A stretch of 64,000 nucleotides of DNA from Lycocorax pyrrhopterus obiensis. Its lineage: Eukaryota; Chordata; Aves; Passeriformes; Paradisaeidae. The first letter of the stretch is position 1; each line of letters starts with the position of its first letter. The notes beneath the pieces are model-generated. The model saw only the letters and a list, made by a program, of their open reading frames with translations. It ran no database searches and was not told where the DNA came from. Positions 37,801 to 47,639 of this stretch are shown here, in pieces. The DNA lies in the NCBI GenBank assembly GCA_014706295.1, contig JACSVZ010000014.1, positions 72,887,697 through 72,951,696 on the forward strand. Reading direction: 5' to 3'. A program made the position numbers and the translations under genes.

Positions 37801-40800
37801 GTGCATCGACACAGATGTGCCTCAGGCTGTGTGGAGATGAGGGCTATGATGTGCCCTAAAATATGATTGAAGAAGGGGACAGCAATGTAATATCCCTTCC
37901 TAAGTGCTAAATATTTACCTTTAATTAAATACCACTACTCAGCCAGCTGGGTTGAGCGGTAGGAACACAGGAACACAGGACACAAAAGTTCATCAGAATT
38001 CCAGAATTAAGAGTGAATTTATTGCATTTGCTTTGACTTTTTTTTTTTTTTTTTGGAGCTCACACTAAATCGGATTTGCAAATGAGGGTAGCAGAGTGAA
38101 GGTAAAATAAAGCTTTTTGAAGTAAGCAAGTGCCTCTTACACCACCTCATGCTGTTAAGCTGACCGAAATGTCAGTTGAGACTCTTAAGAGAAACCCCAA
38201 AACCATAAAAAAAAGGTTAAAGTTTATGGCATGCAGTTATTGCCTATTACTAATACTCTGGCTTTAGTAAGTAGCCAAATGTTGCAGCAGTTTCTCAAGA
38301 ATTGTCTCTTCTTACTGCCACTAGGCTGATAAGTGTTTGCTGTCAAACAGAACTTGACTTCTCAAACCTAAGGCAATTCATCCATTTCTTCAGGATTTAC
38401 CATGTAATTAGCACTTCTGCAAGTGTATTTACAATAAAGATATTTTCAATTTAAAATGAGAACGTGATTTGAAAATAAAAGTAATCAGTTACCAAGGTTC
38501 AGATGGGCTTAACTGTATATATTTTTACAAATCTGTTTAATTTGGCCTGTAGCCTTTAAAAAGTGGTTTATTAACAAACTTCCTACACATTTCATGTTAT
38601 TTTCTGCCGTGGCTACTACTGCTTTAGTTGCCTCACCTCCACCTTCACTGCCACCACCAAATTGCATTTGATGGAATGGTTTTCTGGCTCATGGCCTTCG
38701 TAGGTTTCATTTTTGGTGTTGATGGATGTTGTCTAAGGGATCACCCATTTTAGAGATGTAATTTTTTGTTTTCCTGATTTTCTTCCACAGTCTGCCATCT
38801 TCAACTTCCAGAGTCTGCTGACTGTGATCCTGCTGCTCATCTGTACCTGTGCCTACATCAGATCCTTGGCTCCCAGCTTACTGGACAAAAATAAAACCGG
38901 GTATGTGGTCTGATCATTTCAAACACGCACAAGCTGTGTGGTTTCAACTGTGACCTTTCAGCATCTCCTGATGAAGTGTGTGATAGTGCAGATCCTGCTT
39001 TGAAAATTTTCTCTCTTTAAAGATAAAAATCTTAATTTTGTACCTCACAATAGAGTGCAATAAGGTATTGGCAAGTACTTAGTTGCAATTTTATTGAAAG
39101 AATTTATTAGCTAACTAACCTTGCTAATACTGCATTATTAATCTTCTAGATTTGTAGCTTTGTTGTTCAATGCTTATTAGAGATACAGAAATGAGAGACA
39201 GAAATAAAACATTCTCCTACATGTGGCTATTGTTGCAATGATTTATTTTTGATTCCTAGGGTGGGTAAGAAACCAGCAGAAACTGGCTTTTTGTTTGTTT
39301 TCAAGATAGGTGATAGATACAAGTTTGAAACACAGCTTTAGCAATAATGTGTAGCTAAAAGAAAAGAATAATTTTTAAAAGAAGCAATACAATCCTCTTG
39401 TGTGGTCTGTTTAAATCATGGTTTTGTATTCTCTAAGGTGAAGGAATTTCTAGAAGAGTTTTTGAAAGTTTCTACAAACCTAAGCTTTTTTTTTTTATCA
39501 TATGGATGCTAGCTGTGATCAGCAGAACTGTGATTTAAATGTGGTGGGTTTAGAGTGACCATTGGGCACTTTTGACACAGAAACCTGTGGGCTGTCCATA
39601 GAATGTCAGTAATGCTGTCACCTAAGGTAAGTGCAAAAGAGATGATATTTGTAGAAACAGGAGGTAATTCTAGGTGGACAAACAGACAGGCTTTTGGATG
39701 CTGGGTGTTTGACTTGCCCACTTTTTCCATTAGGTCATTTCCTGTTAAATATTCTTCTTCCCTAAGTGTCTTCCATCACTTCTACATCTAAATTCAGAAG
39801 TGTCCAGTTTTAAGTAGACTCTTGTGACCAAGAACCCTGAGTGTTTGTCTTCTGAAAACCTTCGTTGTAGTTAACCTCTGGGGTTGCTGTTCTATTATCC
39901 AGGTTTTTTTAATTCTAGCAGTGTAAGATACCCAAAGTCTGCCAGTAATTTGGAGTTCTAACATGAAAACACTTGTGTCCTTTTATATGAGGCCATGAAA
40001 TTGCCACTGACATGAGAGGTTTCTTTTGATGGAATATGGAAAGAAAGGATGACTTCATGAAGGACAGGGAGTGGGGGGATGAGGGGAGTTTGGGTGTCTG
40101 CTGGTGGAAGATAACACAATAGTCAATGAGGTATACACAGTAAGAAGTAAGAATGTTTATTTTACTGATTAAAATTTTAGTGCTGTTCTTGGCAAGGAGT
40201 ATTTCCTTTAATCTGGAGCTACTCTCTTTATTCTTGAGGCAAATCTGTCTGGAGTACAATAGAACTCTCTTCATAAAATGTTTTCAAAGGGTGCTGACAC
40301 TGTGGAGGAGTTGGGCGTTTGATGTGTAGGTTTGTATTTATGTAGATGTAGGACATACCGTTTTGTTTCATATATATATTTGTAGACTACTTTGTACTGG
40401 AGAATAAAACCTTGGCCTGGAAGCAATGAAATTTGTTTCCTGTATTGTAGATGTTTACATGGAGCTCATATGGTGCTAAACCCCTGTCCCTCTCTTCTAA
40501 CATACTCCACGCTCCGATGGAAATGTCTGGACATATGGGATAAAACAAATTCTAGTGATACTTCAGTTTACCACAGAGATGCTCTTACCTCATCATTCCT
40601 GCTCCAAATTAAAGGCATAAAAAAGTAGCAAAAAAATACTAAAGTGACGGAGAGGAGGAATGTTGATAGTTACTCGCTGTATTTCTAAGTGAGTGGTAAC
40701 TTCAGTGAGGATTTAGGTCTGTTGATAATAAGTGAAGAAATATATTGCTGTTGGTTGAGAGACAGCATTGCAAAGTGATGTCACCCATCCTCATAACCTT

Positions 40801-42469
40801 GTATTTCCTCCCTTTCATTTCTGCCAGAGCGTGTCTTTTCCTACCAAGACAAACAGAACTTTAAACCTTCATTTTCCCTGAGTGTTTCCATGTGCTTGGT
40901 CCTGAGCAACAGTTAAAGGCTGGGAAAGCAAGTGGAGATTTACTGCCCCATGCTAACTAGAGGAGAATGTGCACCACAACATAATTCTCTCCTCCCTGCT
41001 AACCAGAAAGATGTGTTAGCTTATGTGCAGCAGAGATCCCCTTTGATTTTCCATCAGCAGTGCAGTGGGGATGTCTCACACTCCCTCCTGCAGTGGCACT
41101 GGGCTTGTCCTGGTGAACACGTGGCATTTTGCAGCACACCCAGACTTAACAGTCGTAGTCTAAGGCCCCACCAACTACTCCTCAGCTTAAGAGGTTTCAT
41201 TATTTGGGTTTTTTGTTCTCCAGATAACCACCACCCCTTTCCGCAATCAGTGCTTTTAGCATTTAACACTGGGAGCCAGGAATATGTGGCAGGTCGTGCA
41301 CATTTGGGCTGTGGCTGCCAGAAAGCAGCAGGGATCCCAGCCAGACCCACGCTTTCACCTGCATCCAAACAAGGGTGGAGAGGAGCACAAAGGGCAGAGA
41401 AGGAATAGTGCAATTACTCTGAGCAGTTGCTGCAGGAGGGATTATTTTGGAGCAGAGTTATTCAAGGCAGCATCACTTCTGTAATAAGCAAACAGGTTTT
41501 GACTTGAAGAGGTGCGTGTTGTGGACCTGGGATGAACAGGAAAAAACAGGGGACCAGGAGGTCTGCACAGGCTTTACCTCCAGTGGGACCTCCCCAGTTC
41601 TTCCAGAGGACATGTTACAGCTTCTTAGAAGGTCCAGAATTCAATCTGCTTCTGCTCAGCAGCAGCTTCTGTGGACAAACAGAGGTACTGAGCTGTTCCA
41701 ATAGCACAAAAGCCTCTTAAAATGTTCCTGTGTCATCATGGGAAGGCTGGTCAGTCCTCATGTCAGTGGCTTCAGGTTCATAAATTGTTAATTGCAGTCA
41801 TTAAGGGCAGATGGTGAGACCCATGCTCTGTTTTGTACCTGCCACATCAGGTAGGAAAATTTCTGTTTTCAGCAAGGGAGCTTTGTAGGGCAATGTGCAG
41901 TAATGCATTAGCAGTAATGGCTTCACATTGGTCAAGAAATCCCTGAGAAGACAAAAAAATACCCTTGCTGAGATTGTGAGGCAAATTCAACAGACTTTCA
42001 GGCTGCTTGAAAGGGTTAGTACTCTTTTCCCCATGCAAGAGTCTTCAAAAGTATATGAACAGGGTGGTAATGTTTTATTTCTTTGAGCTCCTGGGCAAGC
42101 TTTCAAGAGATGGCAACATGAGAAGCAGGGCTGTGGAAGTTTTCCTGTTGGTTTTGCAGCATGCAGTCTGTGAATTCTAATTTTACAGAGGGTGAGCAAG
42201 AGTTTTGAGAACCTGAGGTGTTATCAACACAGCACTTCAGGGCTGTGTATTTTGCTCTATGAGATTTACACATGAATGCCTTTCTACCTGCATGCATCTT
42301 CAAAAAGTGCATAGATGTGTCCAGGTTACTTTATTGTATGACCTCTTAGCCTGGAAAAGTGTGGTGGTCTTATTTGATTTGCAGGGATTATTACTGCTGC
42401 TTGTGGAGCTACATAAAAGCAGAAAGAAAAGAGCTTTGGCTTTACAGAAATATAGTCACACCCAAATAT

Positions 42470-42501
<32 letters not shown>

Positions 42502-45500
42502 GTATTTTGCTTGAGGTAAAACTAAAATCTAAAGCACAGATGAATGCCTGTTTTCTAAAAATGGAAATGTTGCGATGCTGTTCATGATGAATTGGTCAGA
42601 AAGGGGAACTTAAGTCAAAAAGCATTTCATTTTGAGTTTGAGCACCTCAGTCACTTGCTGCCTCACTTGGTCCTCACCTGCCCAACACTGAATCTTTGTC
42701 TAGAAACAGAGGAGGCTGCTAAATGGAAAGAGAGATGCTGAAGTAAACCAAGACCCTAAAGGAGGACAAAAAATGGAAGCAGCAGAGAATTAAAAGTGCA
42801 GGATATGTTGGCTACTCAAGTATGGAGGAGCAAGTGGCCCAAACCAGCCTGTCTGCATTTAAACATGTTAGAAGCAAGCAACTCTCAGAGCCCAAGAAAG
42901 GGCAAAGACAGATGATCAAACCTTTGTGGGAGTGAGTTCAGAACATTATTTGTGGGGTTGTATGTACTACCTGCTTGATGGCAGTTCTCCAGGTGTTCTG
43001 TGCTTCCCCGCGCTATTCTGTGCCATACTATGGAGGAAACCTTCCTGCAGACAGGCTTTTAAGGGCCGAAATCTGTCTTACACAGGACTCTTCAGTATTG
43101 TTTCCCTTTTCTTCCTCAGATCCTAAAGCAGTCCCTGCTCCTCTGGAGCAGTCAGTATGAGATTATTTTAGTTACTCAGAGAAATTGTAGGTTTGGGGCA
43201 TCCTTTTGGGTGTTCCCTGAGTTGAATCTTGCTTTTCTCCTTTGCTGTTTCACTTGTGAGAGTGAAAACATCCTGGGCAAGCAGCACAGGAGAGACATGA
43301 GCAAGGTTAACCTTGGTAAAGGAATAAGAAAGAAGCAGAAGACTTGGGAAGATTTTTTTCTTCATATAATTTTTTTTCTGGGGTACTTTATTGTAGATAA
43401 AATACAGGATTCTGATGAATCTGTATGAATTCTGATCCGGAGCACAGAATGAGTTAAATGCATCATTGCATGCAAAAAGATCCCTGCTAGACTTAGAATT
43501 TTGCCACTTGTGTAGTTCATAGCCTGTTCCGTTCTGCGCAGCTATCTCCTCTTTTCTGGTGTCCAGAGGAGACTCAAGTTGAGAAATTACTGTCAATTCA
43601 GATTGTTTTAACATAAAAGAAAGAAAATCAGTTGACTTTAGTGTATTAAACCAAGAGCCTAATGAATTTATTTTATCTTTGCAGACTGTTGGGGATATTC
43701 TGGAAATGCGCCAGGATTGGTAATTCTTTTTTTTTCCTTAAAAATCTTGAAGATCAGTACTCTTTCTAGTATAATTTATTAGGATAATGTTGCCATGTAG
43801 CAATGAAAACCATACACATCCTTGGTCTTCAAAAATGCAGATTTTAACCTCCATGAAATAAGGGGGCAGGATATTGCTTTCTTAGATTAGCATCATGGAA
43901 AGCCTGCATCTTCTCATGTCAGTTCATGTATGTGGTGTTGTATTTTCAAAAGTCTTTTGCACTTCTTGCCACGTGAAATAACCAAGGGTGTACTTCTAAC
44001 GTGCAAAGAAATCAATGATTCCGTATAAACTGCAGCGTGTCTGAAATTGCAATGGACTATTGAAAAAAAGCCAGATATTTACCTTATAGTAATAAAACAA
44101 CATGGAATTCATAATGCGTTAAGGTTCTGTTTAAGCACAAATGTGGTTCTTTTCCTCTCCTTTCTTTACTCAGCTTCTGTGCACTTTCGAATTACACAAA
44201 GCTGTTCATGTCGAGTGACATCTGCACACAGGCTGATCAGCTCTATCTGATTTTTGACATTTTCCCATAACATTGGTTTTATATTTATTTTAATCCTTAT
44301 CCTGAATTTATTTTGAGAAGGAAATTGGAATATGCAACAAAAGTTTAGTCTTAACATTAAGGTATGTCCAATATTTAAAAAAAAGAAAAATTACAAACCC
44401 ATCATCATTGTTCAAATTGCATTGTTAATGCAGAGCAGAAACTTTGAACTTGTAATTCTAGATCTTCTTACTTGTCACTGAACCTAAAGAAAGCTTGTAT
44501 GATTCCCTTTCTGCATTCTCAGGCAGAACGTTTCACAGGATGTCAGAAAGGCAATGACACAAAAAATAGGGTTTTTGTGAAGACCGGTTGTTAAAATGAT
44601 TGCAGATATTGTCCTATTTAGATAATAGACGTAGCAGAACCAATTTCAGTGCTGTAATTGAAAGATATTGGGAAGGTGGCAGCTGTCAGAAATGGATTTT
44701 GAGCTATGCCAGGGAAAACAAATGTAAAAATTCAGCTGCATTAGGGTTTGTTCAAGGTTGAAGAGAACACCTCACCTTACCTTGCCCTTGCCATTTTCTT
44801 TGTAGTTAATTAAGTGCAAGGCTATTTTTTTTCTGTTAGCTATGTTTCTTGTGCAACTTGCATCTAGAGTGGACTACTTCAACTTTCTTTTAGACTAAGA
44901 GGTGAAAATGGGCTTTGGAGATGACTCCCATCATTTTATGTGTGTTAATCACAAAGGCATGTAGAAAGTGTAGGTTTTAAAAATGAAAATGTCTACTGGC
45001 TTCCTTTACATTTCACATCCCTGGTATGTTTAAACAACCTTTTCACATGTACATAAGATCTTAATCATGGGCAAGTGGTTACATATTTACAAAGTTGTGC
45101 AAAATAATGTTTAATCCTGCCACATGGTGATTTCTCTTTTAAGAAAATTAAGAGCAGAAAAGCATAACCCATATGAAAATTGTAATACCCTGAACTGTAG
45201 GAGTTGGACTTCCTCAAAATTTATTTTAAACAGATGTGAAACTGCAGACATTAATTCGTTCAGTTATTTGAAGTTTAATTAAATATATGCCAGATCATGA
45301 CAGCATTTTGTAATGTCCCTGGGCAGTCAATTCTGCGTTTGGGAGGTGTCACTGCAAGTATTTTATTTTTCTTTTACTGTGGAAAGTTGGTTCCCTCTGT
45401 GTTTGAAGGTCCTGCTGGTAAAAAAATACTTTTTTTTCATAAAAAATGCACCATAAAAAGACCACTTGAGGGCCTTGGTGGATTTTTTTCTTTAATGTTT

Positions 45501-47044
45501 TTCTGAAAACTGTGTCTCAGATAAGGTGGTTTGTAAAGACAAAAGACCTCGCACAGCAAAGGGAAATTGAACTTTGCTTAAAGCAAACAGCCCCAGGTCT
45601 GTCTTTATGCTCCTGGATATGTAAAAACAGGAATCTTCTCACTTGAAAGGCACATTTCAGGGCTAACACTCCTTGGCAGTTCTGTAGGCTGCAGGTACCA
45701 CCCACTGTTGGTGTCTCCAAGGAGAATTCAATGGAACCACGAAGAATGAAGTTTAAGTGTAAAAACATCTTGGTAATTAATGGAGAAAGTGCTCATGTAA
45801 GTAGGTACCAGTCTGATTAACATCACTGATGTTCCCCTGGTTGTGTTACAGTTCCTCACCTAAGAGTCTCTTTTTTTCTTGGTGAAAAAGAGACCTCTGT
45901 AATGTTCTGTCCTGGAGCAAGTGGGTGGGAATAGATCTCTCACAATTGCTTTTGCCACCAGATAAAATTATATGGAATAAACTTAACTTTTCATCCGCAG
46001 TCTGCCCTGGGAAACTGTGACACCAATTTGAAAGAGTCAGAAAATAGAGGTGTCTGTGCAGCTGCTGTGGTCTGCTGACCATTTTTATCACGGAAATCTG
46101 TGGAGCAGACCCTCTCCACATGCTAAGAATGTTACGTCTCCTTAGCAAAGCAAAAAAAGACAGGCATCTGGTCCTGTCTGGGCAGCTGTGAGCTCACAGC
46201 TCTGGCTGCTGCATGACACGCTGCACAGAATGTTCATGCTGCAGGTGACAGGTACCATGGCTAGAGAGCAGCTGCACCTCAGCTGACACAGAACAGCTCC
46301 TGAGCAGCCACAGAGCAGCAGAGCCAGCAAAAATGGGGTGTCTTGGACAACTTTCCACTGCCTGCCCCCTGACTCTGGCACTAGGAGGTAGCAGCAGCAT
46401 AAAAGTGCATGTCAGAAAATGTGGTTTGTAGTAAGATGGAAGCCCTTACATGGGCCTTTCACGGAGACGCAGAATCACCCAGTGCCACCCCTGCCATGGG
46501 CAGGGACACCTTCCACTGTCCCAGGCTGCTCCAAGCCCTGCCCAGCCTGGCCCAGGGCACTGCCAGCGGTCCAGGGGCAGCCACAGCTGCTCTGGGCACC
46601 CTGTGCCAGGGCCTCCCCAGCCTCCCAGGGAACAATTCCTTCCCCATATATCTATCCCTGCCCTCCTTCAACCTGAGGCCATTCCCCCTTGCCCTGTCAC
46701 TCCATGCCCTTGTTTAAAGTCCTTCTCTTTAAGCAAAGAGCCTGAACCCTTTTTATGTAGCAAAATAACGTGTTCAACATCTGAGCTTTCCACTCCCGTG
46801 CATGTTCTTTGTGGATACACAGCTGTACTTCTGTCAGCATTTCTCCAGCTAGAAATGTTGAACATCAGTTTGCACGTGCTGTGGCACAATTACGGCATCA
46901 GACGAGGAGCAGGTGGGTCTGTTTAGCCATGCCTGAACTTTAGTTTGTTCTGGGTTCTCTCCCCTCCTACCAGGTGAGCGCAAGAGCCCCTACGTGGCCG
47001 TGTGCTGTGTGGTGATGGCCTTCAGCATCCTGTTCATGCAGTAG
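28865..47044 (+). CDS. TMEM167A: TMEM167A (protein kish-A), complete, four exons
   Basis: Joining 28865-28867, 38791-38900, 43685-43719 and 46974-47044 gives a 72-codon ORF plus a TAG stop, the same length as human kish-A. The product begins [17 protein letters not shown], continues through [23 protein letters not shown] and ends [22 protein letters not shown]. It is near-identical to the mammalian protein, with visible changes such as DKN for DRN and FMQ for FIQ at the end. Residues about 7-25 form a hydrophobic signal-anchor or signal peptide. Residues about 55-71 form the C-terminal membrane span. KISH family proteins are small Golgi/secretory-pathway membrane proteins linked to constitutive secretion; their molecular activity is not established. 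All introns have GT-AG ends (GTAAGC, GTATGT, GTAATT donors). The gene diverges from XRCC4 across a shared CpG-island promoter. Confidence 0.97.
28888..28973 (+). repeat. (CCCGG)n and (CCCT)n low-complexity tracts just inside TMEM167A intron 1
   Basis: About six tandem CCCGG units at 28888-28917 are followed by a CCCT/poly-C tract at about 28939-28973. Both start within 25-75 nt of the exon-1 donor. The complementary strand is G-rich, with many runs of three or more G. Confidence 0.85.
29232..29281. promoter_or_regulatory. Array of three perfect CREs at 21-bp spacing
   Basis: The full palindrome TGACGTCA is present at 29232-29239, 29253-29260 and 29274-29281, so successive copies are exactly 21 bp apart, two helical turns. 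The first two units share a 14-base start (TGACGTCATGGTGG); the third shares TGACGTCATG. CREB/ATF and CREB3/ATF6-class bZIP factors bind this element. The array lies 365-414 bp into TMEM167A intron 1, at the downstream edge of the CpG island, and is followed by an inverted CCAAT box (ATTGG, 29312-29316). The sequence is certain; the function is inferred. Confidence 0.8.
29312..29316 (-). promoter_or_regulatory. Inverted CCAAT box after the CRE array
   Basis: GCCATTGGCTGC carries ATTGG with the favourable flank for NF-Y (CAGCCAATGGC on the minus strand, almost the same as the promoter copy at 28762-28770). It lies 30 bp after the last CRE. CRE plus CCAAT pairs are common in NF-Y/CREB-dependent control regions. 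Confidence 0.45.
29385..29860. repeat. AT-rich block with degenerate (TA)n abutting the CpG island
   Basis: Base composition flips abruptly at about 29385 from the GC-rich promoter to roughly half a kilobase of degenerate TATA/TGTA repeats, for example TATATATATAAAA at 29408 and a GTGTGTGT core near 29817-29826. No coding capacity or mobile-element ends are apparent. It looks like an old decayed microsatellite. Confidence 0.75.
30180..30245 (-). mobile_element. CR1 LINE 3'-end fragment
   Basis: ATCACAGCATGGTTTGGGTT then GGAAGGGACCTTTAAAGATC is the reverse complement of the CR1 3' end. Similarity fades after about 30245. It lies in TMEM167A intron 1, antisense to the gene. Confidence 0.88.
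38038..38054 (+). repeat. T17 homopolymer
   Basis: A run of 17 T in TMEM167A intron 1, about 740 bp before exon 2. Too far to be that exon's polypyrimidine tract. Confidence 0.85.
38791..38900 (+). CDS. TMEM167A: TMEM167A exon 2
   Basis: This 110-nt exon lies between acceptor TTCTTCCACAG and donor GTATGT. It encodes residues 2-37 plus two bases of codon 38. It carries the entire N-terminal hydrophobic segment ([16 protein letters not shown]) and the lumenal start [11 protein letters not shown]. Confidence 0.97.
38901..43684 (+). other. TMEM167A intron 2 (4.8 kb)
   Basis: Unique sequence with one (TA)n microsatellite at 42476-42502. Open frames near 40930-41410 occur on both strands in a GC-richer stretch and carry no recognisable domain. 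Confidence 0.85.
42476..42502 (+). repeat. (TA)n microsatellite
   Basis: Pure TA/AT dinucleotide run (about 12 units) flanked by GTATGTGTGTA and TGTATTTTGC, in TMEM167A intron 2. Likely polymorphic. Confidence 0.9.
43685..43719 (+). CDS. TMEM167A: TMEM167A exon 3 (35-nt short exon)
   Basis: This exon is only 35 nt, with acceptor TTTGCAG and donor GTAATT. It supplies the last base of glycine codon 38, residues [11 protein letters not shown], and the first base of the next glycine codon. Skipping it would shift the frame (35 is not a multiple of 3), so its inclusion is required for kish-A. Confidence 0.96.
43720..46973 (+). other. TMEM167A intron 3 (3.25 kb)
   Basis: Mostly unique sequence. 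The CR1 fragment at 46470-46735 lies antisense to the gene, close to the exon 4 acceptor. Nothing else recognised. Confidence 0.85.
46470..46735 (-). mobile_element. CR1 LINE fragment lacking its terminal repeats
   Basis: CCAGTGCCACCCCTGCCATG and CACCTTCCACTGTCCCAGGC through GCCTCCCCAGCCTCCCAGGG match the CR1 3' region in reverse complement and nearly duplicate the copies at 52.6 and 54.9 kb. The usual TTTGGGTTGGAAGGGACC end is missing; AGAATCAC is joined directly to CCAGTGCC. It lies in TMEM167A intron 3, 239 bp before exon 4. Open reading frames in this interval are GC-rich artefacts of the repeat. Confidence 0.88.
46974..47044 (+). CDS. TMEM167A: TMEM167A exon 4, terminal coding exon
   Basis: Acceptor CCCCTCCTACCAG is followed by GTGAGCGCAAG. 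The shared codon GGT (G50) leads into [16 protein letters not shown], then SILFMQ and TAG at 47042-47044. It encodes the second membrane span and the C-terminus. The exon continues as the 3' UTR. Confidence 0.97.
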
Positions 47045-47428
47045 CAGCTGGAGAGCGTCCCCGAGCACCCAACAGCAGAGCGTGGAACAGCTTGTGTCAG
47101 GAAGGATGGGAAAGCATCACCGAGTCTTCTCTCACACCATGGATAACCTGTCTTCTGGTGGACACCCCTGCAGATGGACCAGCGTTAGTGGCCATAGCCC
47201 AGATGACTTGTGCTTCTTAATGCCAGGGCAGCGCTGACACTCCTGCTGTAACTCGTGCAAGGGTGTCTGATGCGTGTCTGAGTTTCAGGGGAGCTCTTCT
47301 TCTCTTTTACACCATTCACTCGAAAAGGCTTGCTGTTTTTAATTCTTTAAAATTTCTTGTCCGGTAGACCTGTTTAATGAAAGCTTAAAATGGTAAATCA
47401 GCCACAGCAATAAGACCACCCTTTGAAG

Positions 47429-47434
47429 AATAAA
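47429..47434 (+). terminator. Proximal poly(A) signal AATAAA of TMEM167A
   Basis: Canonical hexamer in GAAGAATAAAGAGCATTG, with GT-rich sequence shortly downstream. It would give the shorter of two 3' UTRs. Confidence 0.6.
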
Positions 47435-47633
47435 GAGCATTGTGACTCTAGGGGATGTTTATTGAAGTATTTTTAGTTCTCGCTGCCTGAACAATTCCTC
47501 TCGATTTGTGAGTGATGGCTCCACTCTCCCTAAAAATATAACCTCTGACCTAAGTTACACTCAGATATTTGTTTCTAGACTTGTAATTTCTCAAATAATG
47601 TATCAATATTTCTGTTGTTGAAATAAGATGTGA

Positions 47634-47639
47634 AATAAA
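47634..47639 (+). terminator. Distal poly(A) signal AATAAA of TMEM167A
   Basis: Canonical hexamer in TGTGAAATAAAGGCAGGG, followed by GT-rich sequence at about 47655-47670. It would give the longer 3' UTR. Confidence 0.6.

Larger units (their letters stand above)
28868..38790 (+). other. TMEM167A intron 1 (9.9 kb)
   Basis: It begins in the CpG island and contains, in order: the C-rich tracts, the triple CRE array, the AT-rich block, a CR1 fragment (30180-30245), long unique AT-rich sequence, a short CpG-enriched patch at about 36840-37140, and the T17 run. No additional exon is recognisable. Confidence 0.85.

Noticed and set aside
46409..46926. ORFs of 85-158 codons on the plus strand near TMEM167A exon 4
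   Set aside because: They lie over a reverse-complement CR1 fragment; the Pro/Ser/Gly-rich translation is the repeat's antisense strand. The same applies to ORFs at 52519-52866 and 54673-55204.
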